Source: an uncultured Aquimarina sp.
GTDB lineage: Bacteria; Bacteroidota; Bacteroidia; Flavobacteriales; Flavobacteriaceae
Direction of reading: 5' to 3'
Length of the DNA: 64,000 nt
NCBI GenBank assembly: GCA_947500845.1
Contig: CANMTP010000005.1
Location: 1 to 64,000, forward strand
The notes below the pieces were generated by a model. It saw only the letters and a list, made by a program, of their open reading frames with translations, did not search any database and was not told the origin of the DNA. A program made the translations under genes and the position numbers. Numbering within the stretch: position 1 is the stretch's first letter; each line of letters begins with the position of its first letter. Positions 29,077-38,401 of the stretch are shown here, in pieces.

Positions 29077-30374
29077 TGATTTCTCAATTTTGCAGTAATG
29101 CGTTCTATCATAAATAATATAGCCAATAAACCCCAAAACCATTTAGAAATATCCAAAATAGAAAAATTCCTTGTATCAACCTTAGGTTTGATATATACAG
29201 GAAGTAATTCTTCTAAGGCAACAATTCGTTTATCATATTTTGTAATTTCTTCCTTTATGTCGTTTTGAAAATCTAATATTCTCAATAGTTGTTCAGAAAA
29301 ATGTTCTTCTATAATATTTTCTGAAGTAAGTGATTTTGTAATATAAAAAACTCTTTTTGTAGATCCTTGCTTTATTATTCGAGAAGCTAGCTCGTCTGGT
29401 TGATAGGCTAATACCTTTGCCGAAGTCTGCGGAATTGAATCTGTGCTTAACCAAACCACCATATCGAAACGTTCGATATCTACCGTATCAATATTCTTTG
29501 CACTTTGCACTTCGATAGGGGTTTTGAGAAATTTTGAAATGACATTCAATGTTTTATTAATATATGTCGCCTCATTAGCCAAACTTTCCTGATAGTTCAA
29601 AAGTATATTGACCGGCTTTTCTAGAGTAATAGCCAGGCTTTCTTGTTTTTCATCTACATTGAAAAGCAAACTGTCCTTAGTTGAGTTAAGTGTATAACCA
29701 TTATTATTTACAGCGATTACTTCTTTTTTAAAAGTTACATGTTGCTGATCACTGGATAGAGAAAGCAAGTTTACTCCATTTTCTTTTTGTATGGCCTTTA
29801 GCTCTTTTCTTACTTTATTTCCCGGATTTATGGCCACCCAAGAGATCTTTTTGCTCATTTTAGGTCTCGAACCCCGTAGCCCAGAAAGAAATCCATTGGT
29901 AAAAACCACAATACTATCGGTATTCAATGCTTCCATTTCTTGAATTAGCTGCCAATAATATGATAACTTATGATGGTTGTCTTTATCTAAATCTTCTTCT
30001 TCCAATTCTGGTAAATCAACTTGTAGAAGTCTTAATGAAGGTCCTTTTTCAAGCGTATCTATAATAGTGCGTATCCTTTCATTATTTAATAAAGCGGGTT
30101 CAACTATATACGTAATCGGAATCGCATCTACTTTCTTCTTTATTCTTGGTGCCGCAATGATAATTACAAGTATAGTGATAAGTAACATTCTTAAAAGCAA
30201 TAAGAACCATTCATTAAGCTGAATAGTTCTGGATTTCTGAGAATCTGTTTCGTTAAGCAGTTTGATGCTTCCGACCTTAATTGTTCTACCCTCTTTCTTA
30301 CTCCAAAGATGTATTGCTACGGGTACGATTAACCCAAGCATTGCCCATAAGTATGTCGGATTAAGAAAAAACAT
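29073..30374 (-). CDS. BatA-type double-transmembrane protein
   Basis: The gene encodes 433 residues. The N-terminus FFLNPTYLWAMLGLIVPVAIHLW is the hallmark of the BatA N-terminal double-TM domain (helices about 5-23 and 57-77). The central part is soluble and a final helix lies near 414-430 (FWGLLAILFMIERITA). It has no visible von Willebrand factor MIDAS motif, so it is of the BatA N-terminal-only type. It sits between DUF58 (1-base gap) and the DUF4175 protein (ATGA overlap). Confidence 0.8.
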   Translation of the reverse strand: MFFLNPTYLWAMLGLIVPVAIHLWSKKEGRTIKVGSIKLLNETDSQKSRTIQLNEWFLLLLRMLLITILVIIIAAPRIKKKVDAIPITYIVEPALLNNERIRTIIDTLEKGPSLRLLQVDLPELEEEDLDKDNHHKLSYYWQLIQEMEALNTDSIVVFTNGFLSGLRGSRPKMSKKISWVAINPGNKVRKELKAIQKENGVNLLSLSSDQQHVTFKKEVIAVNNNGYTLNSTKDSLLFNVDEKQESLAITLEKPVNILLNYQESLANEATYINKTLNVISKFLKTPIEVQSAKNIDTVDIERFDMVVWLSTDSIPQTSAKVLAYQPDELASRIIKQGSTKRVFYITKSLTSENIIEEHFSEQLLRILDFQNDIKEEITKYDKRIVALEELLPVYIKPKVDTRNFSILDISKWFWGLLAILFMIERITAKLRNQ

Positions 30375-30375
30375 A

Positions 30376-31275
30376 TTAAATGAGTTTATTTCGTTTTTTA
30401 AGAAAGAATTGTAAAGCTGCTCCTATATTTTCATCTAGTCTGAATAGGTGATATCCTATATCATTAGCCAATAAAGTATTTTTAGCCTTTTTCATCATTT
30501 CTTCTAGTGCAAAAAGATATTCTTTTTTTGCTGCTTTTGCATCTACCTGAAGTCTAGCTCCGGTTTCTAAATCTTCAAAAGTTACGGTTCCCTCATAATT
30601 AAAATCCAATTCATTTTTACCCATAAGGTGTAACACGACAACTTCATTTCTAGGTGTTTTTAATCGCTTAACAAAAGAGATGATCTCTTCATCCTGTTCA
30701 TATAAATCAGTGACAAAAAAAATCAATTCTTTATGGCTTCGATCATAAAGATGCTTAGACGTTTCAGGATTGACAGGCCATTTTCCTTTATTTTCAATAG
30801 CAATAAGACCTTCTAATAACCTATTATAGTGCTGTTTTTGTACCTTCGGATACATGTTATATAACTGTTGATCGTTAAGTGCAAAAAGTCCCACCGCATC
30901 TCCTTGATTTTTAGACAAATATGCTAAACATGCAATTAAAACCCTGGCAAAATCCATCTTGGATATGTTTTCTTCTGTATGAAGCATCGATTTGCTGGAA
31001 TCCAAAATAAATTTTACCGCAATGTTAGTTTCTATTTCTGATTGCTTGATATAATACCTTCCAGATCTGGCTAACATTTTCCAATCTAATAGTCGCAAGT
31101 CATCACCAGGCTCGTAGTTACGGTATTGATTAAACTCCATACCAGATCCTACATTATTACTATGATGCAGTCCTGATAAATATCCATCTACTATCACACG
31201 AGCTATGAGTGCCAACCCCGATACGGTTTTGATTAGCTCTGGTTTAAGTAACCGATGATACTCTTCTCGTTTCAC
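30376..31275 (-). CDS. DUF58 domain protein (VWA-like partner of MoxR)
   Basis: The gene encodes 299 residues. The DUF58 signature GMEFNQYRNYEPGDDLRLLD lies at about 43-62, followed by KMLARSGRYYIKQSEIETN and a von Willebrand A-like fold (VKFILDSSKSMLHT, a degenerate DxSxS). DUF58 proteins work with MoxR AAA+ ATPases, often in maturation or assembly of other proteins. The gene is 20 bases downstream of moxR. Confidence 0.9.
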   Translation of the reverse strand: MKREEYHRLLKPELIKTVSGLALIARVIVDGYLSGLHHSNNVGSGMEFNQYRNYEPGDDLRLLDWKMLARSGRYYIKQSEIETNIAVKFILDSSKSMLHTEENISKMDFARVLIACLAYLSKNQGDAVGLFALNDQQLYNMYPKVQKQHYNRLLEGLIAIENKGKWPVNPETSKHLYDRSHKELIFFVTDLYEQDEEIISFVKRLKTPRNEVVVLHLMGKNELDFNYEGTVTFEDLETGARLQVDAKAAKKEYLFALEEMMKKAKNTLLANDIGYHLFRLDENIGAALQFFLKKRNKLI

Positions 31276-31295
31276 TTATTTAAAATAAAACCTTA

Positions 31296-32288
31296 TTAAA
31301 ATAGTGTCTTTATAAGCTGACATGTCACATCATCAGCGGTAATACCTTCAGATTCTGCTCTAAAGTTCACAATAATTCTATGTCGCAACACAGGAAGTGC
31401 TACATGTCTTATATCTTCAGGAGTTACAGATAAACGTCCTTTAATTAAGGCTCTAGCCTTGGCTGTCAATATCATGGCTTGCCCTGCCCTTGGCCCTGCT
31501 CCCCAATTCACCCATTCTTTCACATAAGAATCTGAAGTAGTTTCGGGACGTGTAGCTCTGATCAATTTACTCACTAATGAGATCAGATCATCACTAATTG
31601 GTACTTCTCTTACCAAATCTTGTAAACGTAGTATATCCTCTTCGCTAATCACTTTAAATAACATTGTCTGTTTCGTTCCCGTCGTATTTTTTAAAACTGT
31701 TGTTTCTTCAGATTCTGTTGGGTATCCAATCTTAATGTACAATAGAAATCGATCTTGTTGTGCTTCAGGAAGAATAAAGGTTCCTGACTGCTCAATGGGA
31801 TTTTGAGTTGCCAGAATAAAAAATGGCCTGTCAAGGGTATAAGTTTTACCTGAATAAGTAACTTCAAATTCCTGCATCGCCTCTAGTAAAGCTGCCTGAG
31901 TTTTAGGAGGTGTTCGATTGATTTCGTCTGCTAAAATGATATTGGCAAAGATTGGGCCTTTATTAAATTTAAAAAACTTTTTACCGGTACTATGATCCTC
32001 TTCTAATATTTCGGTTCCAATAATATCTGAAGGCATTAGATCCGGGGTAAACTGTATCCTTTTAAATTTTAGATCAATAGCTTGAGCCAGTGTTCGAATC
32101 ATTAAGGTTTTTGCTAGTCCGGGAACACCTTCCAAAAGTGCATGTCCTCCTGCAAGAAATGTAATAAGCAATTGCTCTACAGTCTCTTCTTGCCCTATAA
32201 TTACCTTTCCTATTTCTTTCTTTAAGGTTACTAGTTTTTCAGTAAGTATATTTATCTCCTCTTCTATACTTGCTAAGTCTTTATTCAT
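31296..32288 (-). CDS. MoxR-family AAA+ ATPase
   Basis: The gene encodes 330 residues. The Walker A region GGHALLEGVPGLAKT lies at 47-61, Walker B IILADEINRTPP near 134-145, then QAALLEAMQE and sensor segment FFILATQNPIEQSGTFILP. C-terminal lid residues include WGAGPRAGQAM. MoxR proteins act as chaperone-like ATPases with DUF58/VWA partners, here encoded by the next gene. It overlaps no neighbour but is 10 bases from the DUF4159 gene. Confidence 0.95.
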   Translation of the reverse strand: MNKDLASIEEEINILTEKLVTLKKEIGKVIIGQEETVEQLLITFLAGGHALLEGVPGLAKTLMIRTLAQAIDLKFKRIQFTPDLMPSDIIGTEILEEDHSTGKKFFKFNKGPIFANIILADEINRTPPKTQAALLEAMQEFEVTYSGKTYTLDRPFFILATQNPIEQSGTFILPEAQQDRFLLYIKIGYPTESEETTVLKNTTGTKQTMLFKVISEEDILRLQDLVREVPISDDLISLVSKLIRATRPETTSDSYVKEWVNWGAGPRAGQAMILTAKARALIKGRLSVTPEDIRHVALPVLRHRIIVNFRAESEGITADDVTCQLIKTLF

Positions 32289-32298
32289 AGTTCTATTT

Positions 32299-32919
32299 TT
32301 ATGATGTCAATGCATACATCACTATATTTATCCCAAAGCGGGTGTTATCAATTTTATACCATCGTTTGTTTCTAAAATCATAATCCCACTCACAACCATA
32401 GTCTTTATTACTGAAAAGAACTCCAATTCTACCATTAATTTCGATCGCTTTCAAGTAATCATGTACGATATCGTCTCCCCACCCATTAAGCTCTTGTGAT
32501 GTTGTAGGCGGACCATCGTCAAATTCAAAAAAGATGTTATAAATCTCATGATTATTTGGAATCTTTTTTAGTTCACCAGGACCAAAAATCTCTTCCATTT
32601 GGCGTTCAAATGATTTAGAAAACAGACCGTCAATGTCGTGATTGCAATCATCGGCAAAGACGAAACCTCCATTCTCGACATATTTTTTAAAATTCTCTCT
32701 TTCTTTTCTGGTAAACTGTACTAGTTTATGACCCGATATATAACAAAAAGGGCTTTTAAAGACATCATCACTGCTTAAAGGAATAATTTTTTCCTGTGTA
32801 TCTACTTCAAGTGTAGTATACTCAACGAGAGAATTTAAAAGATTAGAAGGCATTCTTTGATCCACATCCCAATCCCCTGACTCATATTGTAACCTTGTAA
32901 AGAAGAATTTGTTTGCCAA
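32299..32919 (-). CDS. DUF4159 domain protein
   Basis: The gene encodes 206 residues. Recognisable are FFFTRLQYESGDWDVD at the start, PFCYISGHKLVQFT, and FKKYVENGGFVFADDCNHDI, the classical amidotransferase-like fold of DUF4159 (a relative of the glutamine-amidotransferase class). No signal peptide is evident, unlike many DUF4159 proteins, so either it is cytosolic or the true start is not recognised. It is the first gene of the MoxR set, with a terminator separating it from the PmbA gene upstream. Confidence 0.85.
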   Translation of the reverse strand: MANKFFFTRLQYESGDWDVDQRMPSNLLNSLVEYTTLEVDTQEKIIPLSSDDVFKSPFCYISGHKLVQFTRKERENFKKYVENGGFVFADDCNHDIDGLFSKSFERQMEEIFGPGELKKIPNNHEIYNIFFEFDDGPPTTSQELNGWGDDIVHDYLKAIEINGRIGVLFSNKDYGCEWDYDFRNKRWYKIDNTRFGINIVMYALTS

Positions 32920-32994
32920 TGAATTCGTTTTATATTCCCTTAAATTATGTGTTTCTTTCTTAAAGCGACACTAAAATTCATCCGAACTTCCAAA

Positions 32995-33034
32995 GAAAAA
33001 TACTGGTTATATGAAGTATCAAATATAACCAGTA
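32995..33034 (-). terminator. Intrinsic terminator after the PmbA/TldE-like gene
   Basis: TACTGGTTATAT (33001-33012) and ATATAACCAGTA (33023-33034) form a perfect 12-bp stem. On the minus strand it is followed by TTTTTC. It lies 20 bases after the pmbA-like stop and upstream of DUF4159, so the protease pair and the MoxR cluster are separate transcripts, or the second is reached only by readthrough. Confidence 0.8.
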
Positions 33035-33054
33035 ATTGTTATCAATTTTCTTAA

Positions 33055-34371
33055 TTATACCGCATCAGATAAACTGGTAAATGTAAAATCTCTTACCTTC
33101 ATATAAGGTACCAGATTACCATTAATTCTTACTTGTTTACCAAGAGTTTCCAGATTATTAAGCATAATTATTGGACTTTCATTAAATCTAAAGTTTTTTA
33201 CCGGATGTTTAATTTTCCCATTTTCGATGTAAAAGGTCCCATCCCTTGTAAGACCTGTATACAGAAGTGTTTGAGGATCTACAGTTCTGATATACCATAA
33301 CCTGGTAACCAGAATTCCTTTTTTGGTATCCTTAATAAGATCTTCAAGAGAAGCATCTCCTCCCTGCATTATAAATCCGTTAGGGAAAGGCACAGGATCT
33401 ACACCTTTTTGATCTGCCCAATAGCGACTATAGGCAAGGTTTTTAACCTTTCCATTCTCTATCCAAGTGGTTTTTTTGAGAGGCTGCCCTTGACCATTCC
33501 ATGTACCTGTAGGAACTTCTGGATGTAAAGGATCTGACCAGATATTCACACGTTCGTCAACAATCTTTTCGCCCATCTTGGTTCCTCCTCCTTCTTTAGA
33601 CATAAAACTTCGCCCTTCATCTGCAGTACGAGCATTAAATGCACGAGCCATATTGCCTAATAGTCCAACAGAGGCTGCTGGTTCTAAGATTACAGTATAT
33701 TTACCAGGTTCTATTGCCTTGGCTTCTTTAGATAGTATAGCCTTATCTATTGCTACTTTTGAAGCTTCAGCGGCATCAAACTTGCTAACGTCATTGAAGT
33801 CTCTTGAAACCCATCCAGAACCAGTACCATCGTTACTTCTCATAGTGACGGTAAAATTCATATCTGTAGATCTATTGTATGCAAAAAGTCCGTTTGAATT
33901 TAGCATAGCACTAAATCCCGAAGAGTCATCAAAAAATCCTGCTGCAGTAATATCTTTGGCTGCAGCTGGTTCTATACTATTACTGGCTACATTAGCACGA
34001 TACTCCGGAGTAATCTCAGCTGTACCTTTGTTGAAGGTAATAGATTCATCATACTTTTGCGGACCTAAAGGAGCCATAAACTCAGGATTCTCTGGAGAAA
34101 GTTTTGCCAGCTCTTCTGATCGCTTAACTACTTTCTTTAAAGATTCGTCATCAAACTCATCGATAGTAGCGGTACCTGATTTTTTTCCAAAATTTGATTG
34201 TACCACCAAAGTTTGATTAGATCTGTGTCCTGCGGTAGACACTGTATTTCTTGCATAGCGGATATTACCGCTTTCACTTCCACTCAAATTAACTTCGCAA
34301 GCATCTGCTGTAGAAAAGCTTAATGCCTTTTCCATGATTTGTCTTGCTTCTTCTTTTGAATATATTGCCAT
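33055..34371 (-). CDS. TldD/PmbA family protein (TldE-like subunit)
   Basis: The gene encodes 438 residues of the TldD/PmbA fold, without the HExxxH zinc motif that marks the catalytic TldD subunit; it is therefore the TldE/PmbA-like partner. Segments such as VILEPAASVGLLGNMARAFN and the conserved TLLYTGLTRDGTFYIENGK support this. In known systems TldD and TldE form a heterodimeric metalloprotease that trims unfolded peptides and matures some peptide natural products. It follows the TldD gene by 33 bases. Confidence 0.9.
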   Translation of the reverse strand: MAIYSKEEARQIMEKALSFSTADACEVNLSGSESGNIRYARNTVSTAGHRSNQTLVVQSNFGKKSGTATIDEFDDESLKKVVKRSEELAKLSPENPEFMAPLGPQKYDESITFNKGTAEITPEYRANVASNSIEPAAAKDITAAGFFDDSSGFSAMLNSNGLFAYNRSTDMNFTVTMRSNDGTGSGWVSRDFNDVSKFDAAEASKVAIDKAILSKEAKAIEPGKYTVILEPAASVGLLGNMARAFNARTADEGRSFMSKEGGGTKMGEKIVDERVNIWSDPLHPEVPTGTWNGQGQPLKKTTWIENGKVKNLAYSRYWADQKGVDPVPFPNGFIMQGGDASLEDLIKDTKKGILVTRLWYIRTVDPQTLLYTGLTRDGTFYIENGKIKHPVKNFRFNESPIIMLNNLETLGKQVRINGNLVPYMKVRDFTFTSLSDAV

Positions 34372-34404
34372 GATATTTTTAATATTTTGTAGTGAAACAG
34401 TATT

Positions 34405-36045
34405 TTAAATAGCTCTACCTGTGTTGATCACGTTTACGTTATTAAACTTGGTCGTAGAACTTCCGTGAGATACAGCACTTATCTGAGAAGGCTGTCCTTT
34501 TCCATCGAAGAATGATCCGAAAAGCCTGTAATCGCTCTCATCACAAATCTTTGTGCACGAATTCCAAAATTCCTGAGTGTTGGATTGATAAGCAACGTCA
34601 TCTAACATTCCTACAATCTTGCCATCCTTTATCTCATAAAACACGGTTCCTCCAAACTGAAAGTTGTATCGTTGTTGATCAATAGAATAAGAACCTCTAC
34701 CGGCAATATAAATTCCTTTTTCTACATCTTTAATCATATCATTAATAGAATATTTCTCTTTGCCTGGCTCTAAAGAAACATTAGGCATACGCTGAAACTG
34801 TACATCGTTCCAGCTTTGAGAATAACAACATCCATGAGATTCATTTTGATCAATCATATGCACTTGATCGCGAATGGCTTGATAATTCGTTAAGATTCCG
34901 TTACGAACTAAATCCCATTGTTTGGTTTTTACTCCTTCATCATCATAACCTACTGCTCCTAAAGATCCAATTTGGGTTTTATCTGCAACCAGATTTACGA
35001 TATCACTTCCATATTTGAAATTTTTAGATTTCCACTTGTCTAACGTTGCAAAACTAGTACCTGCATAATTGGCCTCATAACCCAGTACTCTATCTAATTC
35101 TAATGGATGTCCTACAGATTCATGAATAGTCAATCCTAAATGATTAGGTTCGAGAACAAGATCGTATTTACCAGCCTCTACTGATTTAGCAGTAAGTCGC
35201 TCCTTAGCCTGTTTTGCAGCTACGGTAGCATCTTCTACCATATCATAACTGTTTCTATATAGATTTAGTCCTTCAGGTCCTTGTAGCTTCTCTGACGCTA
35301 ATCCATCCATATATTCATATCCCATTCCCATAGGTGCACTCATAGCCTGACGAGATTTAAATTTATTTGAAGCTCTATCAATAGCGGTAACTGTAAAAGT
35401 CGGCCAGATACGATGAACATCTTGATCTATATATGACCCTTCTGTTGAAGCAAAATACTTTTGCTCATTCACCATGAACAATGCCGAATTCACAAAATTT
35501 GCTCCACTCTTCAACGCAGCAGCATTAGCAGAAAGTAATAAATCGACTTTCTCTGAAACCGGTACTTCTTTAAAATCTTTCTTGATAGGGGTTTTCCAGG
35601 TTACTTCTCCATATGATTGCACAGGAGCTAATTTTACTGGAACTTTTTGAATTTTTGAATTAGCCTTTGCTATGGCTACAGCTTGCTCGGTTGCTTTTTT
35701 AATGCCCTTTTCGGTAACATTATTTGTGGACGCAAAACCCCATGTACCATTAGCAATGACTCTAATTCCTATACCAAAAGATTCGGTGTTTACAACATTT
35801 TGCACCTTATCTTCTCTTGTAAATACATACTGATTTAAATATCTGCCAATTCTGGCATCAGCATATGATGCTCCTAAATTTTTTGCGGTATTTAATGCCA
35901 TATCCGCTAAACTTTTTTTGATCGCTACATCCATTCCTGGATGGAGTAACGCCTCTACAGGAATGTCATTTCCTAGTAATAAGGATGGCATCATCAATGC
36001 ACCTGATCCTAATCCTGCATACTTAACAAAGTCTCTTCGTTTCAT
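34405..36045 (-). CDS. TldD-like metalloprotease with Tat-type signal
   Basis: The gene encodes 546 residues. The N-terminus MKRRDFVKYAGLGSGALMMP is a twin-arginine signal (RR at 3-4), so the enzyme is exported, in contrast to cytosolic enterobacterial TldD. The catalytic zinc motif is LTIHESVGHPLE with HExxxH at 308-313. The extra N-terminal length accounts for the size. It is paired with the TldE-like gene downstream. The TldD-TldE pair beside the DUF4159/MoxR/DUF58 set is recurrent in Bacteroidetes. Confidence 0.92.
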   Translation of the reverse strand: MKRRDFVKYAGLGSGALMMPSLLLGNDIPVEALLHPGMDVAIKKSLADMALNTAKNLGASYADARIGRYLNQYVFTREDKVQNVVNTESFGIGIRVIANGTWGFASTNNVTEKGIKKATEQAVAIAKANSKIQKVPVKLAPVQSYGEVTWKTPIKKDFKEVPVSEKVDLLLSANAAALKSGANFVNSALFMVNEQKYFASTEGSYIDQDVHRIWPTFTVTAIDRASNKFKSRQAMSAPMGMGYEYMDGLASEKLQGPEGLNLYRNSYDMVEDATVAAKQAKERLTAKSVEAGKYDLVLEPNHLGLTIHESVGHPLELDRVLGYEANYAGTSFATLDKWKSKNFKYGSDIVNLVADKTQIGSLGAVGYDDEGVKTKQWDLVRNGILTNYQAIRDQVHMIDQNESHGCCYSQSWNDVQFQRMPNVSLEPGKEKYSINDMIKDVEKGIYIAGRGSYSIDQQRYNFQFGGTVFYEIKDGKIVGMLDDVAYQSNTQEFWNSCTKICDESDYRLFGSFFDGKGQPSQISAVSHGSSTTKFNNVNVINTGRAI

Positions 36046-36670
36046 ATAAGCCTCATTTTTGATTGAATGAAAATTTATTTGTTTGTTTTTTATCCGAAAT
36101 AGTCCGCTACGAAGTATTTATAAATACTACAAGCAATTCTATGCAGGTAGTAGAAATCAATTTAACAAGCGTATTAGTTTGGATTAGGACTAAAAGTAGA
36201 AAAATTATACCAAATAACCATATTGTCATAGTTATCGTAAAAACCTGTATACCCATACTATATTCTATAATGAGAAAACTTACAGAATCTATTAATTATC
36301 TCATTATCAAATTATTAATTTTAAAAAAAGAAAGGCTAGTATTATAGATAAGCTAAAAATGACCAGATCACTTTTGCAAAACATCACACAGAAATACTTG
36401 TAAAGTTTTGTTAAACTTTTTATTCATTCCTCTAAAATATAAAGATCTCATATTTACCCATATTAAAATAAACTTCAAGTAATTTTTATTTAAAGGTAAT
36501 GAACGTATTCCTTTTTTTTAAGACCCTATAACATCTCAGGTTTTGTGTATTTAGTCAATAAATCAATTTGCAAAATCATACTAAATATAAATTAATTTAA
36601 TGATTTATATAATTTATATAAATGAAAATATATAAAAAACTCTTCTCAATTTTGTCGAAAATAATAAAAG
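36046..36670. other. Gene-free region upstream of the TldD and SbtA loci
   Basis: These 625 bases separate the leftward TldD gene from the rightward SbtA locus. A 94-codon rightward frame at 36063-36347 has no protein-like features, and I do not accept it. The only structure seen is the 21-base inverted repeat at 36603-36623. Promoters for both sides must lie here. Confidence 0.55.
36603..36623. promoter_or_regulatory. Inverted repeat upstream of the SbtA locus (candidate operator)
   Basis: ATTTATATAA-T-TTATATAAAT forms 10-bp arms around one base, 48 bases before the first gene of the locus. The left half, read as TGATTTATATAA (36601-36612), recurs with one change next to the LysR gene (39568-39579, minus strand). 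That makes it a plausible LysR or related binding site. AT-richness raises the chance of coincidence. Confidence 0.4.
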
Positions 36671-36880
36671 ATGAAATTGTACAGATCCATTATCAAGAAG
36701 AATAAGAGAACTAACTCCAAGACAACTTTTTCTGCTATTGTCGGAATAGGTATTGTAAGTACTTTTCTAATATTGTCCTATTTAAACAATCATTTATTTA
36801 TGGACAAACTAATAGTATCTGCCTTTATTTTGGCTTGTATTTTAGGATTGAAAATTTTAAATGAATCAAACTTTAAATAA
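36671..36880 (+). CDS. Small two-helix membrane protein
   Basis: The gene encodes 69 residues. It starts with a basic KLYRSIIKKNKRTNSK segment, followed by two hydrophobic helices (about 19-38 and 46-62). I do not recognise a family. It precedes the next small gene by 8 bases and the SbtA gene by about 360, so it probably belongs to that locus. Confidence 0.55.
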   Translation: MKLYRSIIKKNKRTNSKTTFSAIVGIGIVSTFLILSYLNNHLFMDKLIVSAFILACILGLKILNESNFK

Positions 36881-36888
36881 TTATTAAA

Positions 36889-37188
36889 ATGGAAGTAATG
36901 ACTAAAACACAACAACACGTTAAACTTATCGAAGGAACATTTACACCTTCTGAAGCTGCTGACATCTTAATTTCAATGATCAGTAAAAAAATAAACTTTC
37001 ACAAGCTTCAAAGACTAAGTGCTCTAGAACAATATTGTGATGATAATACCGTACATCTTGACGACCGTATAGAACAATTAAAAAGAGCAGAAGAAGAAAC
37101 AAAAGCATTGATTATAAATGCTAGAAATGAAGGATATCAATTAAAAATAAACGGATCTGTCGAGATTGAATTAATCAAAAACGATTAA
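36889..37188 (+). CDS. Small hypothetical protein of the SbtA locus
   Basis: The gene encodes 99 residues, mostly helical and charged: EGTFTPSEAADILISMISKK, then FHKLQRLSALEQYCDDNT. It looks soluble and coiled-coil-like. No family is recognised. Its position directly before sbtA suggests an accessory or regulatory role. SbtA in cyanobacteria has a PII-like partner (SbtB), but this protein shows no PII signature. Confidence 0.6.
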   Translation: MEVMTKTQQHVKLIEGTFTPSEAADILISMISKKINFHKLQRLSALEQYCDDNTVHLDDRIEQLKRAEEETKALIINARNEGYQLKINGSVEIELIKND

Positions 37189-37243
37189 TTGTTTCATTAA
37201 TCGACAGCTAATAATTTTTGATTACGTACCCTTAAAGCAATAT

Positions 37244-38206
37244 ATGGATTTACATTTATTGATTGACAATCTTACTAACCCTGCTCTCCTTTTTTTCTTT
37301 TTAGGAATCGTTTCGGTAAGATTTAAAAGTGATTTAGAAATACCCCCTAACTCCTCCAAATTCATATCACTTTATCTTCTTTTATCAATTGGTTTTAAAG
37401 GAGGACAAGAATTATCCCACAGTGACTTAGACCTTGAAATTGTATGGTCACTGTTATTTGGTATTCTGTTAGCATTAGTGGTTCCGATTTATTCCTATTT
37501 TATATTACGAAGAAAATTCAGCGTCTATAACGCCGGAGCAATAGCGGCGGCCTACGGATCTGTAAGTGCAGTTACTTTTGTTACTGCAATTTCTTTTCTG
37601 GAAATCGAACAAATAGAATTTGGTGGACATATGGTGGCAGTCATGGCATTGATGGAAGCTCCTTCTATTATGGTAGGAGTACTTCTAATGTCCATCTATA
37701 ATAAGGATAAAAACGATAAGATACCTATGAGCAAAGTTGTGAAACATTCTTTAACTAATGGTAGCGTCTTACTAATTTTAGGAAGTCTTATAATAGGTTT
37801 TATGGCTAGTGAACAACAAGCTGAAGGCATCAAACCTTTTACAACTGATATTTTTAAAGGATTTCTCGCTGTATTTTTATTAGATATGGGAATTACAAGT
37901 GGTAAAAAACTTTCTGCTTTTCTTAAGAAAGGATGGTTTGCTTTACTATTTGCTATAATTATTCCTTTGGTCAATGGCTCTATAGTTTCTTTTCTAAGTG
38001 CGACTTTTACAGATAATGTGGGAAACCGCTTTCTTTTTGCCATCTTAGCGGCCAGTGCTTCTTATATTGCTGTTCCCGCAGCTATGAGAATAGCTGCTCC
38101 AAAAGCAAATCCGGGATTGTATTTACCCATGGCATTAGCAATAACATTTCCATTTAATATAACCCTTGGAATGCCTTTTTACCTCTATCTCATACAAATG
38201 TTTTAA
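37244..38206 (+). CDS. sbtA: Sodium-dependent bicarbonate transporter SbtA-like permease
   Basis: The gene encodes 320 residues with about ten membrane helices. Family signs include LTNPALLFFFLGIVSVRFKS at the start, YLLLSIGFKGGQELSHS, and AIAAAYGSVSAVTFVTAISF. SbtA imports bicarbonate with sodium. In marine heterotrophic Flavobacteria it is thought to feed anaplerotic carboxylation. The locus also holds a LysR regulator, an SPFH protein and a ribosome hibernation factor, suggesting nutrient- or carbon-status control. Confidence 0.92.
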   Translation: MDLHLLIDNLTNPALLFFFLGIVSVRFKSDLEIPPNSSKFISLYLLLSIGFKGGQELSHSDLDLEIVWSLLFGILLALVVPIYSYFILRRKFSVYNAGAIAAAYGSVSAVTFVTAISFLEIEQIEFGGHMVAVMALMEAPSIMVGVLLMSIYNKDKNDKIPMSKVVKHSLTNGSVLLILGSLIIGFMASEQQAEGIKPFTTDIFKGFLAVFLLDMGITSGKKLSAFLKKGWFALLFAIIIPLVNGSIVSFLSATFTDNVGNRFLFAILAASASYIAVPAAMRIAAPKANPGLYLPMALAITFPFNITLGMPFYLYLIQMF

Positions 38207-38331
38207 TGTAGCACTATAATCGTCAAATAATTCTCACTATTCATAATTATGAAAATTGGTATACAGAGGAGTCCTAAAAATTTATATAAATTTTAAATTA
38301 TAAAAGTACTCTAAGGTATGAAATTTGAAGA

Positions 38332-38373
38332 TAAACATTGTGTGATGTACAGACATACATCACACAATGTTTA
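38332..38373. terminator. Perfect 18-bp-stem hairpin after sbtA
   Basis: TAAACATTGTGTGATGTA (38332-38349) pairs perfectly with TACATCACACAATGTTTA (38356-38373) around a CAGACA loop. It lies about 126 bases after the sbtA stop. There is no T-run, so it may be a transcript-end or mRNA-stabilising hairpin; the exact role is unproven. Confidence 0.6.
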
Positions 38374-38401
38374 CGAATAATCGGCCCAAACCCCAACTGA
38401 A

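Noticed and set aside
33578..34216. 212-codon frame antisense to the TldE-like gene
   Set aside because: It is a composition shadow of a clear gene on the other strand; the residues are Ser/Ala/Leu-rich and without motifs.
36063..36347. Rightward 94-codon frame upstream of the SbtA locus
   Set aside because: Residues are unlike a folded protein, the DNA is AT-rich non-coding, and it lies where promoters are expected.
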